64,000 nt of DNA, taken from assembly GCF_001691565.1 (NCBI RefSeq), contig NZ_MAYO01000003.1, positions 2,097,851-2,161,850 on the forward strand. The letters run 5' to 3'. The first letter of the stretch is position 1; every line of letters begins with the position of its first letter. Origin of the DNA: Microbacterium oleivorans (GTDB lineage Bacteria; Actinomycetota; Actinomycetes; Actinomycetales; Microbacteriaceae). The position numbers were made by a program, and so were the translations under genes. Below the pieces are notes generated by a model that saw only the letters and a list, made by a program, of their open reading frames with translations, did not search any database and was not told the origin of the DNA. Shown one piece after another: positions 52,547 to 60,064 of the stretch.

Positions 52547-52668
52547 GGATGCAATGGATGCCGCGCGGCGCGCCGCGGCATCCGTTCCTTCACCGGCGTG
52601 TCGCCCAGAATCCATTGCATCCGTGAACGCCGGCGACGCAGCCAGAGGCTCAGCGCTCTTCGGCCGCC
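52547..52668. repeat. Double-hairpin palindromic element, copy B
   Basis: It has the same order as copy A: outer arms 52547-52559 and 52610-52622, inner arms GGATGCCGCG (52556-52565) and CGCGGCATCC (52574-52583), then ACCGGCGTGTCGCC, GTGAACGCCGGCG and GCTCAGCGCTCTTCGG. It runs into the chorismate mutase stop codon (52650-52652). The 113 bp between copies hold no gene or clear motif. Confidence 0.88.
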
Positions 52669-52940
52669 TCGGTGTGGTGGCGGATGACCTCGGCGACCAC
52701 GAAGTTGAACCACTTCTCGGCGAACTCGGGGTCGAGGTCGGCCTCGAGAGCCAGCCGGCGCAGACGCGCCGTCTGCTGCTCCTCACGGGAAGGGTCGGAT
52801 GCCGGCATCCCGTGCTCCGCCTTGAGGACACCGACCTGCTTCGTGCAGCGGAATCGCTCGGCGAGCATGAAGACGAGGGCGGCGTCGATGTTGTCGATGC
52901 TGGATCGCAGGGTCTGCAGCTGGACGTTCGGGTCGGTCAT
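52650..52940 (-). CDS. Chorismate mutase (AroQ type)
   Basis: Converts chorismate to prephenate for Phe/Tyr synthesis. The 96-residue all-helical protein matches AroQ: LQTLRSSIDNIDAALVFMLAERFRCTKQVGVLKAEHGMPASDPSREEQQTARLRRLA, in pieces, with the active-site Arg, Lys and Glu/Gln positions apparent, then FAEKWFNFVVAEVIRHHTEA. The last residues (AAEER) lie in the right end of repeat copy B. It is separated by 38 bp from the start-distal end of the fucosidase gene and may be cotranscribed with it. Confidence 0.9.
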   Translation of the reverse strand: MTDPNVQLQTLRSSIDNIDAALVFMLAERFRCTKQVGVLKAEHGMPASDPSREEQQTARLRRLALEADLDPEFAEKWFNFVVAEVIRHHTEAAEER

Positions 52941-52978
52941 GATTCCTCCGGCGACGAGAGTACCGCGGTCGGTGATGG

Positions 52979-54520
52979 TCACCCGTGCAGGAAGTCCTTG
53001 CGTGCCGGCTCGTGCACGGGTTCGAGCCAGAGCTTCACGACGACGCCGACGGCGGACGGCGGCGTCTCGGGCAGCGTGACGCGCAGGGCGTCGGCATCCT
53101 GCGACCACTCCGCCGACCCCGCGCCGAGGACGGTGAGCTCCGCGATCCGGCGTCCCAGCAGTCCACTCGCCCGCCCCCACGAGCGGATCGTCGCAACGCC
53201 GTCCTCGGGCCAGCGCAGCACCGTCGCGTAGACGTAGTCGCCGGTGACGTGGGTCCGGGTCGTGAAGCGCACGTCCTCCGAGGTGTAGGGCGCGAAGGCG
53301 TCGTCGATCATCGACCCGGCGACGACTTCGGTGGGCCCCTCCCCGGGGATCAGCCACGGCCGCGTCCCGAAGATCGCCTCGCCGTTGACCGCGAGCCAGT
53401 CGCCGATCCCCTCGAGCAGCTCGCGCTCCGCGGGGGCGATCGTGCCGTCGGCCTTCGGCCCGATGTTGAGGAGCAGATTGCCGTTCTTCGCGACGACGTC
53501 GACCAGCTCGCCGACGAGGCCGTCGAGGCTCTTGTAATGGTGGTCCTCGATCCAGCCCCACGAGGTTTTCCCGACCGAGCTGTCGTTCTGCCACACGTCG
53601 GGACGGATGCCGGGCATCGCCCCGCGCTCGATGTCGTAGACCGCGCTCCCCTCGGCGAACGCCGTCCACTTGTAGTTGATGACGACCCCGCGGCCCCACT
53701 CGGCCGCGCGGTTGTAGTAGTAGGCGGCGAGCAGGCGGATGTAGGGCTCGAAGGCGGGCTGCTCGAGCCACCAGTCGAACCACAGCACCTGCGGCCGGTA
53801 GGCGTCAATGATCTCGACGGTCCGCAGCAGCCAGTCCTCGAGGAACTGTTCGTTCGGCGCCGTCTCCTCGCGTTGCGCCGGACCGTACAGGTCGAAGAAG
53901 CGCGCGTCGCGGACGTCGGAGTCGAACCGCATCCCGCCGTTCATGAAGAACCAGTGCTCCGCCCGGTGCGACGAGGCTCCGCGCACCATCCACGCGTCGT
54001 CGACGGCCGTCATGAGCTCGCCGAACACGTCGCGTCGCGGGCCCATCTGCGCCGCGCTCCATCGGGAGCGGGCGGTGTCGTACATCGCGAAGCCGTCGTG
54101 ATGCTCGGCGACGGGCACGACGAACTGGGCGCCCGCGCGACGGAACACCTCCGCCCACTCGGCGGGGTCGAAGCGGTCCATCGTGAACGAGGGGATGAAG
54201 TCCTTGTAGCCGAACCGGTCGTGCGCCCCGTAGGTCGCGCGGTGGTGCTCGAACGCACGGTCAGCCTCGAGGTACATCAGGCGCGAGTACCACTCCCCCT
54301 GCGCCGGGACCGACGGGATGCCCCAGTGGATGAAGATCCCGAACTTCGCATCGCGGTACCAGAGCGGCGCTTCGTACGCGCGCAGCGATTCCCATGTCGC
54401 GTCGAACGGGCCGGCATCGATGACGGCCCGGACCGCGGCGAGCGCCGCCGAGTTGTCGCTCACGTCGACGCGGGGAGGGAGGGATGCCGGGTCGAGGGGC
54501 TCAAGGGGGGAGTCGGCCAT
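52979..54520 (-). CDS. GH29 alpha-L-fucosidase
   Basis: The 513-residue retaining fucosidase has substrate-binding KFGIFIHWGIPSVPAQGEWYSRLMY, in pieces, AQFVVPVAEHHDGFAMYDTARSRW and the nucleophile region PQVLWFDWWLEQP with the Asp of the family. A C-terminal beta domain (about 400-513) follows GNLLLNIGPKADGTIAP. There is no signal peptide (MADSPLEPLDPASLPPR), so it acts inside the cell, implying import of fucosylated glycans by a transporter not seen here. CAGGAT six nt before the ATG may be its -10. Confidence 0.92.
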   Translation of the reverse strand: MADSPLEPLDPASLPPRVDVSDNSAALAAVRAVIDAGPFDATWESLRAYEAPLWYRDAKFGIFIHWGIPSVPAQGEWYSRLMYLEADRAFEHHRATYGAHDRFGYKDFIPSFTMDRFDPAEWAEVFRRAGAQFVVPVAEHHDGFAMYDTARSRWSAAQMGPRRDVFGELMTAVDDAWMVRGASSHRAEHWFFMNGGMRFDSDVRDARFFDLYGPAQREETAPNEQFLEDWLLRTVEIIDAYRPQVLWFDWWLEQPAFEPYIRLLAAYYYNRAAEWGRGVVINYKWTAFAEGSAVYDIERGAMPGIRPDVWQNDSSVGKTSWGWIEDHHYKSLDGLVGELVDVVAKNGNLLLNIGPKADGTIAPAERELLEGIGDWLAVNGEAIFGTRPWLIPGEGPTEVVAGSMIDDAFAPYTSEDVRFTTRTHVTGDYVYATVLRWPEDGVATIRSWGRASGLLGRRIAELTVLGAGSAEWSQDADALRVTLPETPPSAVGVVVKLWLEPVHEPARKDFLHG

Positions 54521-54594
54521 GCCACGATCCTGGCCGCGACCCGCCACGATTGCAACGTTGGAAACGCGGTCCTCAGAGGTCGCCCAGGGATCCC

Positions 54595-55356
54595 TCAGAG
54601 ATCCACGCGACGCCCGAAGCGTCGCTCGCCCCGCGGCCGCGGGGAGCACGTCGCCGCGGAGCGCAGGCGGACGATCTCGTGCGGCTGCAGGCCCGCCGCC
54701 TCGCCGAAGTCCTCGACCGACACGAAGCCGCCGTTCTTGGTGCGCACCTTCACGGCGCGACGAGCCTTGGTGCGGTTGAGCCCGGGCAGATCGGCGAGCT
54801 CGTCCGCGGTCGCGGTCTGCACGTCGACGGGCTCCGCCGGTTCCGCGGTCGCGGGCGTCTGCAACAGGTCCGAGGAGGTGGCGCCGACGGCATCGGCCAG
54901 CCGGATCGTCTCGGGCAGCGGTGCGACCTTCGCGGCGGAGGCGGTGCGACGGGAGCGCCTACTCGGCGCGGTGGCACGCTCGGACCGCGAGGCCGAACGA
55001 CGGGAGTCGCGGCTCGACGACCGATTCGACGAGGGGGTGCGCCCGCCCGCGACTCGGCGCTCCCACCGGGCCCGCAGCCAACCGGGGTTGAGCATGAGCG
55101 CGCCGACGATGCCGCCGAGGTGGGTGATCGCGTTGACGATGCCCGTGAACGGTCCCCACAGCTCGACGAGGACCGTGAGGGCGAGCACGCCACTGGCCGA
55201 GCCGATCACCCATGCCGCACGTCTGCGCGACGCGGTCGCCACCACGAGGAAACCGAGCCACGCGACCGCCGGTCCGATGAAAGGGAGGAGGAGCCACGAA
55301 CTGGTGCCGATCAGCCAGCCCCAGGTCGGGACGTCCTCGCGGGACGACGTGGTCAC
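54595..55356 (-). CDS. Membrane-anchored helix-hairpin-helix protein
   Basis: The 253-residue protein has three or four hydrophobic segments (about 12-42, 48-66, 70-90), a long basic Ser/Arg-rich linker (about 95-140) and a C-terminal ComEA-like HhH domain (about 176-222): VDVQTATADELADLPGLNRTKARRAV and GGFVSVEDFGEAAGL. HhH domains bind DNA backbone or mediate protein contacts. GTG overlaps the stop of the DUF1257 gene (GTGA), making it the last gene of the AAA+ operon. The topology puts the HhH domain on one side of the membrane next to a very basic tether. Confidence 0.82.
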   Translation of the reverse strand: MTTSSREDVPTWGWLIGTSSWLLLPFIGPAVAWLGFLVVATASRRRAAWVIGSASGVLALTVLVELWGPFTGIVNAITHLGGIVGALMLNPGWLRARWERRVAGGRTPSSNRSSSRDSRRSASRSERATAPSRRSRRTASAAKVAPLPETIRLADAVGATSSDLLQTPATAEPAEPVDVQTATADELADLPGLNRTKARRAVKVRTKNGGFVSVEDFGEAAGLQPHEIVRLRSAATCSPRPRGERRFGRRVDL

Positions 55357-55862
55357 GCGTAGTCCCGCACATTCAGGACCATGGTGACCGTGTCGTCGTC
55401 ATCGCGCGTCTCCGACACGAGCTCGAAGCCGGCTCGGTCGGCGCGGGAGCGGATGCGCTCGGCGACCGCGCGCTGCACGTGCCGGGCGTAGGCGGCATCC
55501 AGCCGCGTCATCAGCGCGGTCGCCTCGGCCTCGGTCACCTCGTGTCCGTCCACGCGCGACAGGTGCGCACCCCAGACGCCGTCCTCGGTGCGCGACATCA
55601 CGACCTCGATGCCGTCGATGGTCGCGGTGAGGACGCCGTCCGAGATCGACGCATCCGTGGCGCCGAGGTCGGCGAGCGCGGCCTCGAGCAGGTCGGGGTC
55701 CTTCATCCGGGTCTGCACCGCGATCGGCACCGCCTCGGTCTTCCCCGGACCAGGCGTGTTCTTCGCGCCCGAGTTCAGGGCGATCGCGCCGAGGGCGCCC
55801 GTTCCGCCGACGGCTGCGGCGGCGGCGAGCGCGGCGGGCAGGAGGATCAACGAAATGCTCAT
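55353..55862 (-). CDS. DUF1257/Ycf35-like protein with N-terminal membrane segment
   Basis: The 169-residue protein has a hydrophobic N-terminus (about 3-30) followed by a Ycf35/DUF1257-like domain (about 46-168): AVQTRMKDPDLLEAALADLGATDASISDGVL in pieces, a middle TIDGIEVVMSRTEDGVWGAHL and C-terminal YARHVQRAVAERIRSRADRAGFELVSETRDDDDTVTMVLNVRDYA in pieces. Classical Ycf35 proteins begin directly with the domain, so the added membrane segment is unusual. It overlaps the radical-SAM gene (ATGA) and the HhH gene (GTGA). Function unknown. Confidence 0.8.
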   Translation of the reverse strand: MSISLILLPAALAAAAAVGGTGALGAIALNSGAKNTPGPGKTEAVPIAVQTRMKDPDLLEAALADLGATDASISDGVLTATIDGIEVVMSRTEDGVWGAHLSRVDGHEVTEAEATALMTRLDAAYARHVQRAVAERIRSRADRAGFELVSETRDDDDTVTMVLNVRDYA

Positions 55863-56596
55863 CGGGTGGTTCCCTTTCCCACGGATGCGGCGCGGTCCCC
55901 GCGCACACCCAGATCGTCCAAGAGGTCGGCGAGCGCGGCATCCGTCGCCCATCCGTTGACCGAGACGGCGCCGTCGGCCGAGATGCGCACCTCGAGCGAG
56001 TCGCGCCCCCCGTCGCGCACGATGCGCTCGACGTCCGCCGCGTACCGAGGGGTGAGCGCGCGGATCGACTGATTGCGCGACCCGATCCACGGTCGTCGTG
56101 TGTCGGGGAGGTCGGCGAGGTACGGGCCGTCGCACAGGAGGTCGGTCGCCGCCAGCAGCCGCGCGACGTCGTCGCGGTCGGCCGACCACGACCGCAGTCG
56201 GTCGAGCGTGTATCCCGAGAAGGCCATGACCCCGAGACCTGCGGCGCGGAACGCCTCGGCCACGACGGCGAGCGCGCCGGCCTGGTCGAACGGTTCGCCG
56301 CCCAAGAGGGTGAGCCCTTCCGACCCGGCGGCCCGAGCCTCATCGACCCAACGCTCGGCGAGGTCGGCCGGATCGCCCTGCAGCGCACCCCGGGCGGCCC
56401 ACAGGTGCGGGTTGAAGCATCCCGGGCACCGCACTGCGCATCCCTGCACCCAGACGGCCGCGCGCACGCCCGGCCCCTCGGCCGCCGTCGCCGGGACGAA
56501 ACGTGACCAGCGCAGCGCCACATCGCCGCGCGGAGGCGGCACGCTCCCGAGAAGGCTCACCTCCCCACCGACGCCGAGCGACTGGGTGACGGTCAT
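55859..56596 (-). CDS. Radical-SAM activase-like 4Fe-4S protein
   Basis: The 245-residue protein has the radical-SAM cluster motif CX3CX2C in WVQGCAVRCPGCFNPHLW and the glycine-rich SAM motif LTLLGGEPFDQAGAL. This is the NrdG/Fer4_12 activase type (FSGYTLDRL also fits NrdG). No glycyl-radical enzyme lies nearby, so another target, possibly within this operon, is implied. A C-terminal region (about 195-245) contains SLEVRISADGAVSVNGWATDAALADLLDDLGV, in pieces. It is locked between DUF2997 (1-nt overlap) and DUF1257 (4-nt overlap). Confidence 0.88.
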   Translation of the reverse strand: MTVTQSLGVGGEVSLLGSVPPPRGDVALRWSRFVPATAAEGPGVRAAVWVQGCAVRCPGCFNPHLWAARGALQGDPADLAERWVDEARAAGSEGLTLLGGEPFDQAGALAVVAEAFRAAGLGVMAFSGYTLDRLRSWSADRDDVARLLAATDLLCDGPYLADLPDTRRPWIGSRNQSIRALTPRYAADVERIVRDGGRDSLEVRISADGAVSVNGWATDAALADLLDDLGVRGDRAASVGKGTTR

Positions 56597-56799
56597 CAGT
56601 CCCGGTCCTCCTGGAAGAAGGAGTCGGATGCCGCCGTGCTGGTGCGCGTGTAGTCCTCGGTGAACTGCGACGAGGTCGTCTCGGCGTCGAGCAGCGCTTC
56701 GAGCTGCTCGATGTAGTCGAGGCACTCCGGCCCGGTCATCCCGAAGGTCTCGGCCGCGACGGATCCATCGGGCCGCAGCTGCACCACGAGCTTCTTCAT
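56596..56799 (-). CDS. DUF2997-like small protein
   Basis: The 67-residue protein follows the DUF2997 pattern: KKLVVQLRPDGSVAAETFGMTGPECLDYIEQLEALL, in pieces, then an acidic Thr/Ser tail ending FFQEDRD. DUF2997 proteins occur next to Ycf35-like genes in cyanobacteria, where the first half (beta strands around DG.V.A.T.G..G..C) is conserved; the Cys in GPECLDYI is retained. Its stop shares one base with the radical-SAM start (TGATG). It may be a small partner or substrate of that enzyme; this is inference. Confidence 0.82.
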   Translation of the reverse strand: MKKLVVQLRPDGSVAAETFGMTGPECLDYIEQLEALLDAETTSSQFTEDYTRTSTAASDSFFQEDRD

Positions 56800-56825
56800 A
56801 TCGACTCCCGTTCCTCGCCCGACGA

Positions 56826-58445
56826 TCAGTAGTCCACGGTACGACCGCCGCGGCGCGACGACAGGACGCCGTGGCCCTCCGCCTCGATCCCGGCGCCGTC
56901 GAGCGCATCGAGGTCCTCCGCGCCCGTCGCCCCGACCGCCCGCTGGGCCGCCCAGGCCCGGATGCGCTGGATCTCCTCCGCTTGGGTCACCGCGAGGGGG
57001 ATCATCGTGTCGACGACCCGGGACACGACATCCGTCGTGATGGTCTTCCGGTCGCTGAAGCCGTCGTACAACGCCGCGACGACGGCCTGCTCGATCTCGG
57101 CGCCCGAGTGGTTCTCACTCGCGGCGACGAGAGACGAGATGGCCGCCGGATCGCGAGCGACCTCGCCGAGACCGTTCGCCGACGTGGCGTGCGCGGAGAG
57201 CTGCAGCGTCCAGATGGCCTCCCGTTCGACCGCGGTGGGCAGGTCGACGAAGAAGATCTCGTCGAAGCGGCCCTTGCGCATGAACTCCGGCGGCAGGGCG
57301 TCGATGTTGTTGGCCGTCGCGACGACGAAGACGGGGTGCTTCTTCTCCTGCATCCAGGTGAGGAACGTGCCGAATACGCGTGCCGTCGTGCCCGAGTCGC
57401 CCTGACCCGTCGTGTTCGAGAAGCCCTTCTCGATCTCGTCCACCCACAGGATGCAGGGCGCCACGGCCTCGGCGGTCGCGATCGCGGTGCGGAGGTTCTG
57501 TTCACTCGAGCCGACGAGCCCTGAGAAGATCCGGCCGATGTCGAGCCGCAGCAGCGGCAGCCCCCACGACGCCGCCGTCGCCTTCGCGGTCATCGACTTG
57601 CCACAGCCGGGGACGCCGGTGATCAGCACACCCTTCGGCGAAGGCAGACCGTATTCGTGTGCGCTCGGGAGCCACGATCCGTTGCGTCGCGCAAGCCAGC
57701 GCTTGAGGTTGTTCAGCCCGCCGACGTCGTCGAGGTCGAGCTCGCCGGTGACGAACTCGAGCACGCCGGACTTGCGGACGACCTGGCGCTTCTCGTGGAG
57801 GACGATCGTGATGTCGTCGGCGGTCAGCGTGCCGTCGTCGACCATCGCCTGCGCGAACGCGTTCTCGGCTTCGGCCATCGTGAGCCCGAGCGCGGCCTGG
57901 ACGAGCGCCTCGCGCGCTGCGTCGTCGACATCCACGCGGATCTCGCCGGAATTGTTGGCGATCATCGTGTCGAGCAGCTCGCGGATCTCCGCCGCGGTGG
58001 GCAGCGGGAAGTCGAACAGGTGGGTGAGCTCGTCCAGCTCGGGCGGGATCACCCGCACCGGCGCCGTGACGACGAGGGTGCGCGACACGTCACCGTGGCG
58101 GAATTCGAGCGCCGTCTCGCGGACTGTCCGCACGATCGCCGGGTCGCCGGATCGGTGCTCGCTGCCGAAGTAGGCGTGCAGGTCGCAGAAGATGAAGACG
58201 CTCGGGTCGCTCACTCCCGCCGCATGCTGCAGCGCCCGCGCGGGATTCGTCGTGTTGGAGACGCTCTTGCCCTCGGGGTCGATCAGCCCCAGGGCGGACG
58301 TCCACGTCCACACGCGGCGGCGGTTGCGCTGGGCGTGCGCGGCATCCGTGATCGCCGCGACGGCGCGCACCTCCTCGGCCGTCTCGAGGTACAGCAGCGG
58401 CAGGCGGGCTTTGAAGGCCGCATCCAGCGTGGCGTCGAAGGTCAC
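56826..58445 (-). CDS. Ycf46-like AAA+ ATPase
   Basis: The 539-residue protein has an N-terminal degenerate AAA-like half (about 1-230, without Walker A) and a classic C-terminal AAA+ module: Walker A GVPGCGKS (277-284), Walker B ILWVDEIEK (D336, E337), sensor-1 ATANN (376-380) and arginine-finger region MRKGRFDEIFF (390-399). This is the Ycf46 plan, related to FtsH/Vps4-type ATPases. GTG at 58445 has AAAGGGA 6 nt upstream; ATG at 58472, overlapping the upstream stop (ATGA), is an alternative adding 9 residues. It probably remodels a partner encoded in the same operon. Confidence 0.9.
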   Translation of the reverse strand: MTFDATLDAAFKARLPLLYLETAEEVRAVAAITDAAHAQRNRRRVWTWTSALGLIDPEGKSVSNTTNPARALQHAAGVSDPSVFIFCDLHAYFGSEHRSGDPAIVRTVRETALEFRHGDVSRTLVVTAPVRVIPPELDELTHLFDFPLPTAAEIRELLDTMIANNSGEIRVDVDDAAREALVQAALGLTMAEAENAFAQAMVDDGTLTADDITIVLHEKRQVVRKSGVLEFVTGELDLDDVGGLNNLKRWLARRNGSWLPSAHEYGLPSPKGVLITGVPGCGKSMTAKATAASWGLPLLRLDIGRIFSGLVGSSEQNLRTAIATAEAVAPCILWVDEIEKGFSNTTGQGDSGTTARVFGTFLTWMQEKKHPVFVVATANNIDALPPEFMRKGRFDEIFFVDLPTAVEREAIWTLQLSAHATSANGLGEVARDPAAISSLVAASENHSGAEIEQAVVAALYDGFSDRKTITTDVVSRVVDTMIPLAVTQAEEIQRIRAWAAQRAVGATGAEDLDALDGAGIEAEGHGVLSSRRGGRTVDY

Positions 58446-58468
58446 GTCGGTTCCCTTTCGTGTGGTGG

Positions 58469-59233
58469 TCATGGTGAGTCGGATGCCGGTTCGTCGAGTC
58501 GGATCGTCCACGTCCCCGAGCCGTCGTCCGAGTCGACACGGAAGACGACCCGATCGCTCGGCGGCCAGGACGATCTCGTGTCGACGTCGTCGAATCCCTG
58601 CGCGACGTCGGTGGCGGCCTCTCCGGGGTAGAGGGCTTCGACTCCGAAGAAGCCGTCGCCCTGGTAGACGAAGCGTCCGCTGAGGGCCTCGCCGTCGTAG
58701 ACGAGGAGGGCGGGTCCCTCCCCCGACACGGTCCTGCCCTCGACGGGCGTCGGCGTCTTCCGGGAGACCGTCGCGCGCCAGTCGGTCAGCCGCGGGGCGA
58801 ACCAGAGACGACTCGCGTGGTCGCCGGCGACGAAGGTGAGCGAGCGCGACCCGGTCACGAGGCCGATGTAGGTCGGCCGGTCTTCGGTGGTATTCACGTC
58901 GACGTCGGTCTGCTGATGGACGTGGAGGTAGTTCCGCTGGCCCTGAGTGAGCGGGCCGATGACCCAGACGTCGTCGCCCGCCGGGAGGTCGAGGTACCCG
59001 GTGCCCGCCGTCCCGATCAGCGTGTCGCCGTCGACGCGGACCTCCTGCGCACCGGGGTCCGCCCACGGGCGGTTCTCGTACTCGTTCGGATTGGTGAGCA
59101 GCAGGTCTCCCGTCGCCGGGTTGATGCCCACGAACGGCACGACCATGAACGCCAGGACGATGGCGACGACCGACCCCGCGAGGAAGGTGATCGTCGAGAA
59201 GCGTCGGATCCGGGCATCTGCGGCCGCCGTCAT
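58469..59233 (-). CDS. Single-pass exported beta-rich protein (operon gene 2)
   Basis: The 254-residue protein has a short basic N-terminus, one transmembrane helix (about 13-35, STITFLAGSVVAIVLAFMVVPFVG) and an extracellular beta-rich domain with repeated Trp/aromatic motifs (GDDVWVIGPLTQGQRN, SRLWFAPRLTDWRATV, VVFRVDSDDGSGTWTIRLDEP). I recognise no family. Organisation and the terminal motif (VxFxxxSxxxxxWxIxxxxP) resemble the gene before it, suggesting paralogy. ATG overlaps that gene's stop (ATGA). It is cotranscribed with the AAA+ gene 24 bp downstream. Confidence 0.78.
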   Translation of the reverse strand: MTAAADARIRRFSTITFLAGSVVAIVLAFMVVPFVGINPATGDLLLTNPNEYENRPWADPGAQEVRVDGDTLIGTAGTGYLDLPAGDDVWVIGPLTQGQRNYLHVHQQTDVDVNTTEDRPTYIGLVTGSRSLTFVAGDHASRLWFAPRLTDWRATVSRKTPTPVEGRTVSGEGPALLVYDGEALSGRFVYQGDGFFGVEALYPGEAATDVAQGFDDVDTRSSWPPSDRVVFRVDSDDGSGTWTIRLDEPASDSP

Positions 59234-60027
59234 GGCGTCACCGTCGGCGTCGGCGTCGATGCGGCGTCGGTCGGGAACTCGATCCGCCACGCGGTGTCGT
59301 GCCAGGACTCGATGTAGAAGAGGACGAGGGGCGAGTCCCGCCAGGCGATCGACCGGTCGAACGGTGAATCTTCATTCAGCGGTCGTTCGCTTCCGTGGGC
59401 GGTGACGGCCTGAATCGAGAGGTTGTCGCCGCCGCGTGCGCTCACGCGCGCCGTCGTCGCGCCGCCGTCGTGGGTGAACATGAGGGTCTGCGAGCTCGAG
59501 AGCACATCATCGGCACGTAGGCCCCGGTCGAACCGCAACGACGCCTCCCACGTCTCGTCGGACGGGCCGTCGATCCACAACTCGACGTCAGGCTGCTCGA
59601 CGAGGATGACGACCTGGCCGTCCCGCAGCGGTGAGAAGCGCGGCGGCTCGCCTCCCTCGCCCTCTGTGACCATGCGGCCGTCGGTACCCGTGACCCAGAC
59701 GGCGCTGACGCGAGTGCCCTCGGCGGGGGTGAGGATGATGGGGGTGTCGACGTCGAGATCGGTCAGCCTGATCACCGCGCCGTCCGGACCCCGGTACGTG
59801 TCGGCTTCGGGCTCCTCCGCGACGACGGGGTCGGGGTTCGTCCACGGCGACAGCGCGTACTCACCACCGGCGCGACCGATCGGACCGGCCTCGAAATCGC
59901 CGGCACCGGCGTATCCGAGAGCGATCAGCCCGGCGGTCACCAGACCGACGGTGGTGATCAGCACGGTGAACCCCTCGAGGCTCGGCCCCGTGGACCGGGC
60001 CGCCCTCGTCCGCCCACCCGCGCTCAT
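59230..60027 (-). CDS. Single-pass exported beta-rich protein (operon gene 1)
   Basis: The 265-residue protein has a transmembrane helix (about 19-40, GFTVLITTVGLVTAGLIALG) and an extracellular domain: EYALSPWTNPDPVVAEEPEADTYRGPDG in pieces, VSAVWVTGTDGRMVTEGEGG, PDVELWIDGPSDETWEASLRF, SPLVLFYIESWHDTAWRIEFP, then a Thr/Pro tail. No family is recognised. The WxxGP motif and the terminal W-I-x-F-P strand recur in the next gene. A GGAGGGG ribosome site precedes the ATG. It starts 37 bp after the lactonase stop and may begin the operon or continue from it. Confidence 0.78.
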   Translation of the reverse strand: MSAGGRTRAARSTGPSLEGFTVLITTVGLVTAGLIALGYAGAGDFEAGPIGRAGGEYALSPWTNPDPVVAEEPEADTYRGPDGAVIRLTDLDVDTPIILTPAEGTRVSAVWVTGTDGRMVTEGEGGEPPRFSPLRDGQVVILVEQPDVELWIDGPSDETWEASLRFDRGLRADDVLSSSQTLMFTHDGGATTARVSARGGDNLSIQAVTAHGSERPLNEDSPFDRSIAWRDSPLVLFYIESWHDTAWRIEFPTDAASTPTPTVTP

Positions 60028-60064
60028 GAACCCCTCCGGTCCGACACGTTACCGGGACGCCCGA

